DNA of 24,205 bases. Origin: an uncultured Oscillospiraceae bacterium (GTDB taxonomy: Bacteria > Bacillota > Clostridia > Oscillospirales > Oscillospiraceae). The position numbers and the translations under genes were made by a program. Under the pieces are notes generated by a model. That model was not told the origin of the DNA. It searched no databases and saw only the letters and a program-made list of their open reading frames with translations. The DNA lies in contig CAAELC010000018.1 of the NCBI GenBank assembly GCA_900756715.1, forward strand, positions 1-24,205. The letters are read 5' to 3'. Below are positions 14,985 to 22,427 of the stretch, piece after piece; position 1 is the stretch's first letter; the number at the start of each line of letters is the position of its first letter.

Positions 14985-16025
14985 TTGATTGATATAAAGG
15001 CAATGACACTGGAGGAGATTACGGACCTTCTGAAAGAATGGGGGGAACCGGCCTTCCGAGGAAAGCAGGTGTTTACCTGGCTGCACCGGGGAGTGACCTC
15101 CTTTGACCAGATGAGCAATCTTTCAAAGACCCTGCGCGGGAAACTGTCCCAGCAGTGCTTCATCACCGTTCCAAAGGTGGCACGCAGACAGGAATCCCGG
15201 CTGGACGGGACCATCAAATATCTGTGGGAGCTGCGCGACGGAAACTGTATCGAAACGGTACTGATGCAGTACCGCCACGGCAACACGGTGTGCATCTCCT
15301 CCCAGGTGGGCTGCCGGATGGGCTGCGCCTTCTGTGCGTCAACCATCGCAGGCAAGGTGCGGGACCTGACACCATCGGAGATGCTGGATCAGGTGCTGTT
15401 TACCCAACTGGATTCCGGACGGGAAATCTCCAACATTGTGTTGATGGGGATTGGAGAGCCAATGGACAATTTTGACACGGTGATGCGCTTTCTGGAACTG
15501 GTAAACCATCCGGAGGGACTGAACATCGGGATGCGGCACATCAGCTTATCTACCTGCGGTGTTATCCCGGGGATTGAGGAGCTGGCCCGGCGTCAGCTGC
15601 AGTTGACGCTGTCGGTTTCGCTGCACGCACCGGACAGCCCGACCCGCTCGCAGATCATGCCGGTAAACCAGGCTTATGATGTGGACGCGCTGTTTCAGGC
15701 ATGTCACCGGTATTTTGAGACAACAGGGCGGCGTATTTCCTTCGAATATGCCATGATTGACGGAGTGAACGACCATGATTGGCAGGCAGATCTGATCGCC
15801 AAAAAGATTCGCGGCATGCCCGGACATGTGAATCTGATTCCGTTGAACGATGTGGTGGAAAGCCCCTTCAAGCCCAGCCGCAGAGTAGCAGCCTTTCAAA
15901 AAAGACTGGAAAGCCACGGTATTACCGCCACCGTGCGGCGCAGCCTTGGCGGAGATATAGATGCCTCCTGCGGACAACTGCGCCGCAAAGCTATGGAGGA
16001 AAAGAAGGAAGGGGGGTGTGCATGA
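14985..16025 (+). CDS. rlmN: Dual-specificity 23S rRNA/tRNA adenine-C2 methyltransferase RlmN
   Basis: A 346-residue radical SAM enzyme that methylates A2503 of 23S rRNA and A37 of some tRNAs. The cluster cysteines are Cys110, Cys114 and Cys117 (CRMGCAFC). The GEPMDN motif is present, and Cys329 in GGDIDASCGQLRRK is the methyl-carrying cysteine; the second mechanistic cysteine lies in NTVCISSQVG. The start is uncertain. TTG 14985 gives MIDIKAMTLEEITDLL as in homologues, with AGAGGTG at 14969-14975 nine bases ahead. GTG 14973 would lie within that site, and ATG 15003 would drop part of the N-terminus. It ends overlapping the phosphatase gene by ATGA. Confidence 0.94.
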   Translation: MIDIKAMTLEEITDLLKEWGEPAFRGKQVFTWLHRGVTSFDQMSNLSKTLRGKLSQQCFITVPKVARRQESRLDGTIKYLWELRDGNCIETVLMQYRHGNTVCISSQVGCRMGCAFCASTIAGKVRDLTPSEMLDQVLFTQLDSGREISNIVLMGIGEPMDNFDTVMRFLELVNHPEGLNIGMRHISLSTCGVIPGIEELARRQLQLTLSVSLHAPDSPTRSQIMPVNQAYDVDALFQACHRYFETTGRRISFEYAMIDGVNDHDWQADLIAKKIRGMPGHVNLIPLNDVVESPFKPSRRVAAFQKRLESHGITATVRRSLGGDIDASCGQLRRKAMEEKKEGGCA

Positions 16026-16753
16026 GAAGCTGGGGAATTACAGACATGGGCCTGATTCGAAAAGAGAACCAGGATGCCTATGAAACGACGCTGATCGGGC
16101 CATACACTGTGGCGGTGGTGTGCGACGGCATGGGCGGAAATGCAGGCGGTGCGGTAGCCAGCGGGATTGCCGTGCGCACCTACCGGGAGGAGCTTGAAAA
16201 GAATTTGCGGCCCGGGATGCACATGGAGCAGCTGCGGGAAGTATCTGACTTCAGCATTGCAGCCGCCAATCAGGCTATCCGCCAACGGGCAGAGCAGGAA
16301 CCGGCTCTGTGCCGGATGGGCACGACGCTGGTATCTGCCATGGTGAGAAAGAACGAGGTGCTCATCAGCAATGTGGGAGATAGTCGGGCCTATCTCATCA
16401 GCGCCAGCGGAATCCGGCAGATTTCCCGGGATCACTCGTTGGTGGAATCTATGGTGGAGCGCGGCGATCTTACCCATGAGCAGGCCCGCCGACATCCGGG
16501 GAAGAATCTGATTACCCGAGCGCTGGGGCCGGATGAGCAGGTTCAGGCGGACACCTTTACGCTGCAATGGAAGCAGGGGGAATTCCTGCTGCTGTGTACC
16601 GATGGGCTGATTAACACGGTCAGTGACCAGGAACTGTTATTTGAGATTATTCATAACGATGACCGGGAGCATTGTCTGCAAAGGCTGATGGAGTTGGCCA
16701 GACAACGGGGTGCACCGGATAACGTAACGGCAATTCTGATGATGAATATCTAA
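16022..16753 (+). CDS. prpC: PP2C-type serine/threonine phosphatase (PrpC/Stp)
   Basis: A 243-residue metal-dependent phosphatase that reverses PASTA-kinase phosphorylation. The PPM motifs appear in order: RKENQDAYE, VVCDGMGGNAGG (metal-binding Asp), NVGDSRAYLI, ISRDHSLVESMVERGDLT, LLLCTDGLIN and GAPDNVTAILM. ATG 16022 overlaps the rlmN stop and follows AAGGAAGGGGGG at 16005-16016. It is followed 14 bases later by the kinase, the standard Firmicute pair. Confidence 0.95.
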   Translation: MRSWGITDMGLIRKENQDAYETTLIGPYTVAVVCDGMGGNAGGAVASGIAVRTYREELEKNLRPGMHMEQLREVSDFSIAAANQAIRQRAEQEPALCRMGTTLVSAMVRKNEVLISNVGDSRAYLISASGIRQISRDHSLVESMVERGDLTHEQARRHPGKNLITRALGPDEQVQADTFTLQWKQGEFLLLCTDGLINTVSDQELLFEIIHNDDREHCLQRLMELARQRGAPDNVTAILMMNI

Positions 16754-16767
16754 AGGAGATTGGAAAT

Positions 16768-18774
16768 ATGGATCAATACATAGGTAAAATGTTGGATAAC
16801 CGCTACGAGATCCTGGAACTGATTGGTTCCGGCGGAATGGCCAATGTATACAAAGCAAAGTGCCACCGGCTGAACCGGCTGGTAGCAGTGAAGATTTTAA
16901 AGAGCGACATGGCAGAAAACCCGGAAATCTGCCGCCGGTTCCGGGACGAGTCCCGGGCTGTAGCGCAGCTTTCTCACGCCAATATCGTATCTGTATACGA
17001 TGTGTCCACCAGCAATGATGTGGAATACATCGTCATGGAGCTGATTGACGGCATTACACTGAAGCAGTATATGGCACGGCGGGGACAGATGGACTGGCGG
17101 GAGTCACTGCACTTTATCACCCAGATTATGCGCGCGCTGAGCCACGCTCACAGCCGCGGCATCATTCATCGGGACATCAAGCCCCAGAATATTATGGTAC
17201 TGCGGGATGGCAGCGTAAAGGTAGCCGATTTCGGCATAGCCTGTTTGCAGAATACCACCCAGACCTTGACGCAGGAGGCATTGGGGTCTGTGCACTATAT
17301 TTCACCCGAGCAAGCCCGCGGCGAGCGTATTGACGCAAGGTCTGACATTTATTCTGCCGGTGTAGTGCTTTATGAGATGCTGACCGGGCGGCTACCCTTT
17401 GAGGGTGATTCTGCCGTATCGGTCGCCATTCAGCATTTGAGTTCGGTGCCTCTGTCCCCGCGGGACATCCGGGAGGATATTCCGGAGGCACTGGAACTGA
17501 TCTGCATGAAGGCCATGAACCCCAACATCGAAAAACGGTATGCATCGGCAGATGAAATGCTGGAGGACCTTGAAAAATTCCGGAAGAATCCGGATGTGGA
17601 TCTGGAGTATATCCGCGCTGATCTGATGGATGAGGCGGATGAAGAACCTACCCGTTATCTGGACAAGAAAGAAATCACTGCGGCCATGCAGGCGGCAGGA
17701 AAACACCCCCGGAAAAAGCGTGTACAGACAGATGAGCCGGACAGTGAGGAGACAGGGGAGAAGACGGGCATCGCCGGAACCCGGGATGAAAAGAAAAAAA
17801 TGGCCATTATCATTGGTGCGTTCGCGGCTGCACTGGTGCTGATTTTCGTGATTTTCTCTGCCATTTTTGGCAACAAGGACGCAGGCAATGGCTCCACCAC
17901 TCACAAGGTGCCGAACATTCTGGGCAAGACCGTAGAGGAAGCACAGGAGATGGAGGGCATCAAGGGCATTTTCACCATTGATGTGGTTGGCACCAAGGAA
18001 AGCAGCAAGTATCAGGCGGGGCAGATTATTTCCCAGGACCCTGCAGATGGTGTGAGCCGAAAGAACAATCTGACCATTCAGGTCTATATCTGCGCAGAAC
18101 AGGAAAACTACTACATGCCTGTGGTGGCAGGCCAAAGCGAGCAGGACGCCAAGAGCATGCTGAACGCCATGAAGCTGAGTTTGAGTATTCAGGTGCAGGA
18201 GCAGGAGAGCGACAGCGTAGCAAAGGGACTTACCATCGGTACAAGCCCTGCAGCTGGCAGCCAGATCAGAAAGGGCAGCAGCGTAATCCTTTATATTAGC
18301 AAGGGCGCATCCGAAAAGCCGGTGACTATAACCAACTTCTATGGAATGGGTGAAGCCGATGCCAAGGCGCTGGCACGGAATATGGGCCTGACGGTTGGTG
18401 CAAGCAGCTACGAATACAGCTCGGCTCCCTCCGGAACCGTGATTGCCCAGAGCATTGCGCAGGATACGGCGGCCAAGGAGGGCGACAACATCTACTTTAC
18501 CATTAGCAAGGGTGAGGAGCCGGTTCAGAAGCTTCCGGTACCCAGCGTGCTGGGCATGTCCCTTGAGAATGCGAAGAGAATCCTGACAAATGCAGGCTTC
18601 AGCGTGGGCTCCGTAACCGAGCAGCACAGTGACAGCTTCGCTGCAGGAACTGTGTGCTGGCAGAGTGAGGACGCCGGAACAGAGGCAGAGGCAGGAACCA
18701 CCATTTCTCTGGTGATAAGCCTTGGTCCCGCTGACAGCGGAGAGTCTGGCGGCAGTGAGGCCCCCAATTCCTGA
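16768..18774 (+). CDS. prkC: PASTA-domain serine/threonine kinase PrkC/StkP
   Basis: A 668-residue membrane kinase sensing muropeptides or lipid II. The cytoplasmic kinase domain (about 12-275) has the Gly loop IGSGGMANVYKA, VAVKIL lysine, HRDIKPQN near residue 134, DFG near 154 and the GSVHYISPEQARG activation segment with an adjacent threonine-rich stretch likely to be autophosphorylated. A charged juxtamembrane linker leads to one transmembrane helix (about 344-367). Outside the cell there are four PASTA repeats (from about residue 380 to 660), starting KVPNILGKTVEEAQE, YYMPVVAGQSEQDAK, VTITNFYGMGEADAK and PVPSVLGMSLENAKR. In other Firmicutes it controls cell-wall synthesis and spore germination. 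Its TGA overlaps the rsgA ATG. Confidence 0.96.
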   Translation: MDQYIGKMLDNRYEILELIGSGGMANVYKAKCHRLNRLVAVKILKSDMAENPEICRRFRDESRAVAQLSHANIVSVYDVSTSNDVEYIVMELIDGITLKQYMARRGQMDWRESLHFITQIMRALSHAHSRGIIHRDIKPQNIMVLRDGSVKVADFGIACLQNTTQTLTQEALGSVHYISPEQARGERIDARSDIYSAGVVLYEMLTGRLPFEGDSAVSVAIQHLSSVPLSPRDIREDIPEALELICMKAMNPNIEKRYASADEMLEDLEKFRKNPDVDLEYIRADLMDEADEEPTRYLDKKEITAAMQAAGKHPRKKRVQTDEPDSEETGEKTGIAGTRDEKKKMAIIIGAFAAALVLIFVIFSAIFGNKDAGNGSTTHKVPNILGKTVEEAQEMEGIKGIFTIDVVGTKESSKYQAGQIISQDPADGVSRKNNLTIQVYICAEQENYYMPVVAGQSEQDAKSMLNAMKLSLSIQVQEQESDSVAKGLTIGTSPAAGSQIRKGSSVILYISKGASEKPVTITNFYGMGEADAKALARNMGLTVGASSYEYSSAPSGTVIAQSIAQDTAAKEGDNIYFTISKGEEPVQKLPVPSVLGMSLENAKRILTNAGFSVGSVTEQHSDSFAAGTVCWQSEDAGTEAEAGTTISLVISLGPADSGESGGSEAPNS

Positions 18775-19655
18775 TGAGGGGGCGTATTGAAAAGGCCCTG
18801 AGCGGGTTTTACTATGTGAATACCGGAGAGGAAGTGCTGCAGTGCCGGGCCAGAGGAAAATTCCGCCGGGAAGGCACCAGTCCACTGGTGGGAGATTGGG
18901 TGGAGGTTCGTAATCTGGGCGGCGGCGAAGGCTTTGTGGAGGCAATTGAGCCGAGAATAAACAGCTTTACCCGACCGGCGGCGGCCAATATCGACCAACT
19001 GGTGGTTATCGCCTCCGGTGCGATTCCGGTAACCGATCCGTATCTGATCGACCGCATTGCTTCTATCGCAGCCCTGAAAGGGTGCAATGTGCTGGTGTGC
19101 CTGAACAAAACGGATCTTAATCCGGCAGATGCGCTGTATGAAATCTACCGCGCATCCGCGCTGCCAGTGCTGCGTATCAGTGCGGAAACCGGTGAAGGAA
19201 TGGAAAAGCTGCGTGAAGCAATCGCCGGGAAGCTGAGTGCCTTTACAGGAAATTCAGGCGTTGGAAAGTCCAGCATCCTGAATATGCTGCTGCCGGAGCT
19301 GAATCTCCCTGTGGGAGAGGTAAGCAAGGCATTGGGTCGGGGACGACATACCACCCGACATGTTCAGATGTTCTCACTGGGAGACGGAACATGGGTCATC
19401 GACACACCTGGATTTTCTTCCTTTGATGCAGAAGATGTCAGCTTTGAATTGAAGGAGCGCCTGCCGGAAACCTTCCCGGAGTTCAGGCCTTATCTGGGGC
19501 AATGCCGGTTTGTGGGTTGCCGCCATGTAAAGGAAAAGGGCTGCCGCATTTTACAGGCCGTGCGGGAAGGCGACATTCCGCAAAGCCGCCATGAAAGCTA
19601 TGTCAGGCTCTGGACCGAAGTGAAAGACCTGAAGGATTGGCAGCAAAAAAAATAA
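18774..19655 (+). CDS. rsgA: Ribosome small-subunit maturation GTPase RsgA
   Basis: A 293-residue circularly permuted GTPase that checks late 30S assembly. The N-terminal OB fold (PLVGDWVEVRN) comes first, then G4 NKTD at 111-114, then G1 GNSGVGKSS from residue 159, GRGRHTTRH, and G3 DTPGF. The C-terminal zinc site uses Cys244, Cys249, His251 and Cys257 (CRFVGCRHVKEKGC). It is the last gene of the long run and is followed at once by a terminator. In B. subtilis rpe and thiN come next; here they are absent. Confidence 0.95.
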   Translation: MRGRIEKALSGFYYVNTGEEVLQCRARGKFRREGTSPLVGDWVEVRNLGGGEGFVEAIEPRINSFTRPAAANIDQLVVIASGAIPVTDPYLIDRIASIAALKGCNVLVCLNKTDLNPADALYEIYRASALPVLRISAETGEGMEKLREAIAGKLSAFTGNSGVGKSSILNMLLPELNLPVGEVSKALGRGRHTTRHVQMFSLGDGTWVIDTPGFSSFDAEDVSFELKERLPETFPEFRPYLGQCRFVGCRHVKEKGCRILQAVREGDIPQSRHESYVRLWTEVKDLKDWQQKK

Positions 19656-19659
19656 CAGG

Positions 19660-19694
19660 GAACCGTTCGACACAGTGTCGGACGGTTCTTTTTT
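19660..19694 (+). terminator. Rho-independent terminator of the cdaA-rsgA run
   Basis: GAACCGT pairs with ACGGTTC, and the stem continues inward through TCGAC/GTCGG with one G-T pair. A run of six T (19689-19694) follows directly. It begins five bases after the rsgA stop. Confidence 0.88.
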
Positions 19695-19738
19695 GCCGCT
19701 GGCCAACCGACAGTATGGAACCTATATAGAGAGCGCCG

Positions 19739-19746
19739 TATATAAT
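19739..19746 (+). promoter_or_regulatory. Candidate -10 element upstream of the small membrane gene and spoVM
   Basis: TATATAAT lies 22 bases before the start of the 52-residue ORF. It fits a sigma-A -10 (TATAAT at 19741-19746), but no TTGACA-like box lies 16-18 bases upstream (GAACCT there). It also resembles the mother-cell sigma-E -10 form CATATAAT, which would suit sporulation genes. Which sigma factor is used cannot be settled from the sequence. Confidence 0.4.
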
Positions 19747-19767
19747 AGCAGCAGAGGAGGGTTTCCG

Positions 19768-19926
19768 ATGAGACGGTGGAATTGCGGAGCCGGTGGCCTT
19801 GGAATCTGCGCACTGGGACTTGGTCTGGGAATTTTGATCGCCGCCGTATTTCCGGTTGGCGTACTGATGTTTTTGGTAGCTTTTTTGCTGATTGCATGCG
19901 GAATCGTATGCCTGCGTCACGATTGA
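19768..19926 (+). CDS. Small membrane protein next to spoVM
   Basis: A 52-residue hydrophobic protein: a short basic and cysteine-containing head (MRRWNCGAGG), two likely transmembrane stretches (GICALGLGLGILIAAVFPVG and VLMFLVAFLLIACGIVC) with a Phe-Pro-Val-Gly turn between them, and a short tail (LRHD). GAGGAGG at 19754-19760 is 7 bases upstream of ATG 19768. spoVM starts 13 bases after its stop, so both are probably on one transcript. I do not recognise a characterised family. Its place between rsgA and spoVM suggests a membrane role in sporulation, which is inference from location only. Confidence 0.75.
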   Translation: MRRWNCGAGGLGICALGLGLGILIAAVFPVGVLMFLVAFLLIACGIVCLRHD

Positions 19927-19939
19927 GGAGGGAATTGGA

Positions 19940-20014
19940 ATGAAAATCATCGTATGGAAAGCGCCGAAAGTGCTTCGGGGACTATTGCGCTGTATCTTCT
20001 GCAGCAAGGAATAG
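19940..20014 (+). CDS. spoVM: SpoVM, spore coat anchoring amphipathic peptide (24 aa)
   Basis: A 24-residue gene, too short for ordinary gene finding. The peptide begins MKIIVWKAPKVLRGLLR and ends CIFCSKE. B. subtilis SpoVM begins MKFYTIKLPKFLGGIVR. Aligned without gaps, Lys2, Lys7, Pro9, Lys10, Leu12, Gly14 and Arg17 are identical, including Pro9, important for recognising membrane curvature. GAGGAGGG at 19925-19932 is 7 bases upstream of the ATG. Known SpoVM inserts as an amphipathic helix in the convex forespore membrane and recruits the SpoIVA ATPase to build the coat basement layer. Location supports the call: spoVM lies downstream of prpC-prkC-rsgA in B. subtilis as well. Two cysteines in the C-terminal part are unusual. 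Confidence 0.88.
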   Translation: MKIIVWKAPKVLRGLLRCIFCSKE

Positions 20015-20029
20015 CGCCGTGCCCCCTGT

Positions 20030-20037
20030 CATATAAT
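20030..20037 (+). promoter_or_regulatory. Candidate sigma-E-like -10 element for the SipL-like gene
   Basis: CATATAAT matches the sigma-E -10 form (CATAcAnT). An ATA-containing stretch, GGAATAGC at 20008-20015, lies about 14 bases upstream in the place of a sigma-E -35. It is 34 bases before the ATG at 20072. A sigma-A reading would use TATAAT at 20032-20037 with no good -35. SipL-type genes are made in the mother cell, which agrees with sigma-E. Confidence 0.45.
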
Positions 20038-20071
20038 AGGGCAGGATTGTATGATAGGAGAGGGTGATGAA

Positions 20072-21565
20072 ATGGAACCGGAGCTGAAATTTGAGGAACT
20101 GAGCGGATTTGACATTCTGGCAAGAGAAACGCAGACCCACGAGGAAACAATGGAGGCGTCCCTGCCGGATTACTGCGCCTCTGTTTCCCGGGTCATAGAT
20201 ACGGCAGGTCAGGTACTGGTACAGGAAATATCCCCGGGTGAGGGCAGGCTGCGGGGCGAGGTGCGCGTGAGCGTGCTGTATGTATCAGAGGAAGCGGAGG
20301 GGTTACAGAGTGCGACTGTAGCTGTGCCCTTTGTGTGTGAACTGGTAGAGAAACGGTTGCGGGAATGCCGGCTTTTACAGGTTTACAGCAGACTGCTGCT
20401 ATGCGAGGGGAAGATTGTAACGGGCCGAAAGCTTTATGTACGCGTGATTGGAGAGTTTACAGTAAGGGGGATTGGCGCAGTAAGCTGGCGGATATGCACC
20501 AATGCAGAGGGCGCGGGATTGCAGCTGCGCTGGCAGCAGGCAGAGATTGCTGTGCTGAAGGGCGCCATCCAAAGAGAATGCAGCATTCATCAGGAATTCA
20601 CGCCCGATGGCATGACGGAGGCTCCGGAAGAAATTTTGACAGAACGGCTGTACCCCCGGGTAATCAGCAGCCAGCAGATTGGAAACAAGCTGGTTGTGAA
20701 GGGAGAAATCCGTCTGTGCGGTATGGTACGCCAGCAGGATCGGAAGCTGGGCCGAATGGACATGACGCTGCCGTTTTCGCAGATTCTGGACGGAACAGCA
20801 TTCCCTGAGGGCGGAAAAATCTGGGTACGCGCATGCGTTGCCCAGTGGGAACTGCGGCTGCTGCGGAGCGAGGGCTCATGCAGCCTGACAGCACGATTGA
20901 CGCTGCAGGCCTTCTGCACGGAAAAGCAATCGCTTCGTTGGGTCAGTGATTTGTACAGCACGGAGGAGACACTGACTGTTTCAGACCGTAACATGAGTAT
21001 CTCCCAATTGGAGGCTCCTGTTTTCCACGAAGCTGCGGCAGAGGAGACATTGGAATTCGGGAGCAAAACTCCCTTTGTATACCTAACCGGGTGCGATTGC
21101 GGTGTGCCTGTCTGCAGGGAGGACGGCGCGGCTGCCACGCCGGTACGGCTGCGGCTGCTGTACATAGATGAGGAGGGTGCTCCGGCGACGGTAGAACGCA
21201 GCCGGGAGGTGGTCGCCCCGGTGGAGGAGAAGCCATCCTTCCTGTGGGCGGAAAACGGCCCTGCAGAATTGCAGAGCGGAGCGGGGCGATACTCGCTGCG
21301 GCTGCCGGTATGGATGCAGGCCGCTTACATGAAACCATCTGATGTATGCTCCGTTGTATCCGTGCAGGCAGAAAAGGAGACGGAGGAGCGCCGGAGGCCC
21401 TCACTTGTGCTGCGTCGGCCCAAGCATGGCGAGTCCCTGTGGGACATTGCCAAGGCGCATCGGAGCAGTGAGGAAGCAATCCGGAAGCTTAATCACATGG
21501 AAGGAGAGGAACTGCCGGAAGGGATGATGCTGATTCCGGCGGTACACACAGCAGCCCGGCAATAA
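20072..21565 (+). CDS. sipL: SipL-like spore coat morphogenesis protein (DUF3794 + LysM)
   Basis: A 497-residue protein with repeated DUF3794 (SPOCS) regions, for example about 30-130 and 190-290, and a C-terminal LysM domain near 449-492 (HGESLWDIAKAHRSSEEAIR). In Clostridioides difficile SipL (about 516 residues) uses its LysM domain to bind the SpoIVA ATPase and is needed for coat assembly. DUF3794/LysM proteins also include SafA-like and other coat proteins, so orthology is likely rather than certain. ATG 20072 follows AGGAGAGGG at 20056-20064 by 7 bases; ATG 20051 lies upstream of that site. The gene directly follows spoVM, whose product also recruits SpoIVA. Confidence 0.85.
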   Translation: MEPELKFEELSGFDILARETQTHEETMEASLPDYCASVSRVIDTAGQVLVQEISPGEGRLRGEVRVSVLYVSEEAEGLQSATVAVPFVCELVEKRLRECRLLQVYSRLLLCEGKIVTGRKLYVRVIGEFTVRGIGAVSWRICTNAEGAGLQLRWQQAEIAVLKGAIQRECSIHQEFTPDGMTEAPEEILTERLYPRVISSQQIGNKLVVKGEIRLCGMVRQQDRKLGRMDMTLPFSQILDGTAFPEGGKIWVRACVAQWELRLLRSEGSCSLTARLTLQAFCTEKQSLRWVSDLYSTEETLTVSDRNMSISQLEAPVFHEAAAEETLEFGSKTPFVYLTGCDCGVPVCREDGAAATPVRLRLLYIDEEGAPATVERSREVVAPVEEKPSFLWAENGPAELQSGAGRYSLRLPVWMQAAYMKPSDVCSVVSVQAEKETEERRRPSLVLRRPKHGESLWDIAKAHRSSEEAIRKLNHMEGEELPEGMMLIPAVHTAARQ

Positions 21566-21568
21566 AGC

Positions 21569-21612
21569 AGCTCAGGCTCTCGCGACGCATGGTCGCGAGA
21601 GCCTGAGCTTTT
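21569..21612. terminator. Bidirectional terminator between sipL and the ABC operon
   Basis: A perfect stem of 17-18 bp (21569-21586 with 21592-21609) around the loop GCATG, with TTTT after it on the plus strand. It lies between two converging transcription units, three bases after the sipL stop and about 30 bases past the end of the ATPase gene. Confidence 0.85.
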
Positions 21613-21642
21613 CAAAACCAGAACAGGAAAAATAGCCGCGGT

Positions 21643-22413
21643 TTACTGCTGAGAGAAACGAGAGAGGAACTGGCGGGGGCGTTCTTCCCGGGGATTTGCG
21701 ATGACATCCCGGGGATCACCTTGCTCCACGATCACACCGTCGGCCATGAAAATCACGCGGTCGGCCACATCCCGTGCAAAACTCATTTCGTGGGTAACGA
21801 TTACCATGGTCATATGCTCCTCGGCCAACTGGCGGATAACCTTCAGGATTTCGCCGGTTAACTCAGGGTCCAGAGCGGAGGTAGGTTCGTCGAAGAACAG
21901 AATCTCCGGCTCCATCGCCAACGCGCGGGCAATCGCCACCCGCTGCTGCTGACCGCCGGAAAGCTGGCAGGGATAGGCATCCGCTTTATCTGCAAGGCCC
22001 ATCTTTGTCAAGAGTTCCATTGCTTTCTTGACGGCATCCTCCTTGCTGCGGCCAAGGACATGAATTGGGGCGTCCGTAAGGTTCTTCAGCACAGTATAGT
22101 GGGGGAACAAATTAAAATTCTGAAACACCAGACCGAATCGGCTGCGAATTTTTTTCAGTTCCCTTTTATCGGCATAGACAGACTTGCCCTGTTCATTGTT
22201 CTTTGCCGCATAATCACCGGAATACAGCAGATCACCGCTGTCCATCTCTGTAAGGAGCGTGGCGCAGCGCAGCAGGGTGGACTTCCCGCTGCCGGAGGGC
22301 CCGATGATGGCTACTACCTCGCCCTTGGCTACAGTAAGGGTAATGTCCTTGAGGACATGCAGGGTGGAGTCGTTAAAGCTTTTTTTGACATGATTGATTT
22401 CCAGTACATTCAT
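21643..22413 (-). CDS. Polar amino acid ABC transporter, ATP-binding protein (GlnQ-type)
   Basis: A 256-residue ATPase that powers import. It has Walker A GPSGSGKS at 38-45, the Q-loop in FGLVFQNFNLFPHYTVLKN, the signature LSGGQQQRVAIARALA, Walker B EILFFDEPTSALDPE and the switch histidine in VIVTHEMSFARDVADR. All match the PAAT family of GlnQ. Between Walker A and the Q-loop it has an insertion (around SGDYAAKNNEQGKSVYADK) that makes it longer than a typical 240-residue GlnQ. ATG 22413 lies 8 bases after GGAGG (22422-22426). A GTG at 22422 overlaps that site. It ends the three-gene operon. Confidence 0.94.
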   Translation of the reverse strand: MNVLEINHVKKSFNDSTLHVLKDITLTVAKGEVVAIIGPSGSGKSTLLRCATLLTEMDSGDLLYSGDYAAKNNEQGKSVYADKRELKKIRSRFGLVFQNFNLFPHYTVLKNLTDAPIHVLGRSKEDAVKKAMELLTKMGLADKADAYPCQLSGGQQQRVAIARALAMEPEILFFDEPTSALDPELTGEILKVIRQLAEEHMTMVIVTHEMSFARDVADRVIFMADGVIVEQGDPRDVIANPREERPRQFLSRFSQQ

Positions 22414-22427
22414 GCTCGGCACCTCCT

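Noticed and set aside
17392..18945. A 517-codon open frame on the minus strand opposite prkC
   Set aside because: Antisense to the kinase and PASTA repeats, with no recognisable motif; explained by codon bias of the GC-rich gene.
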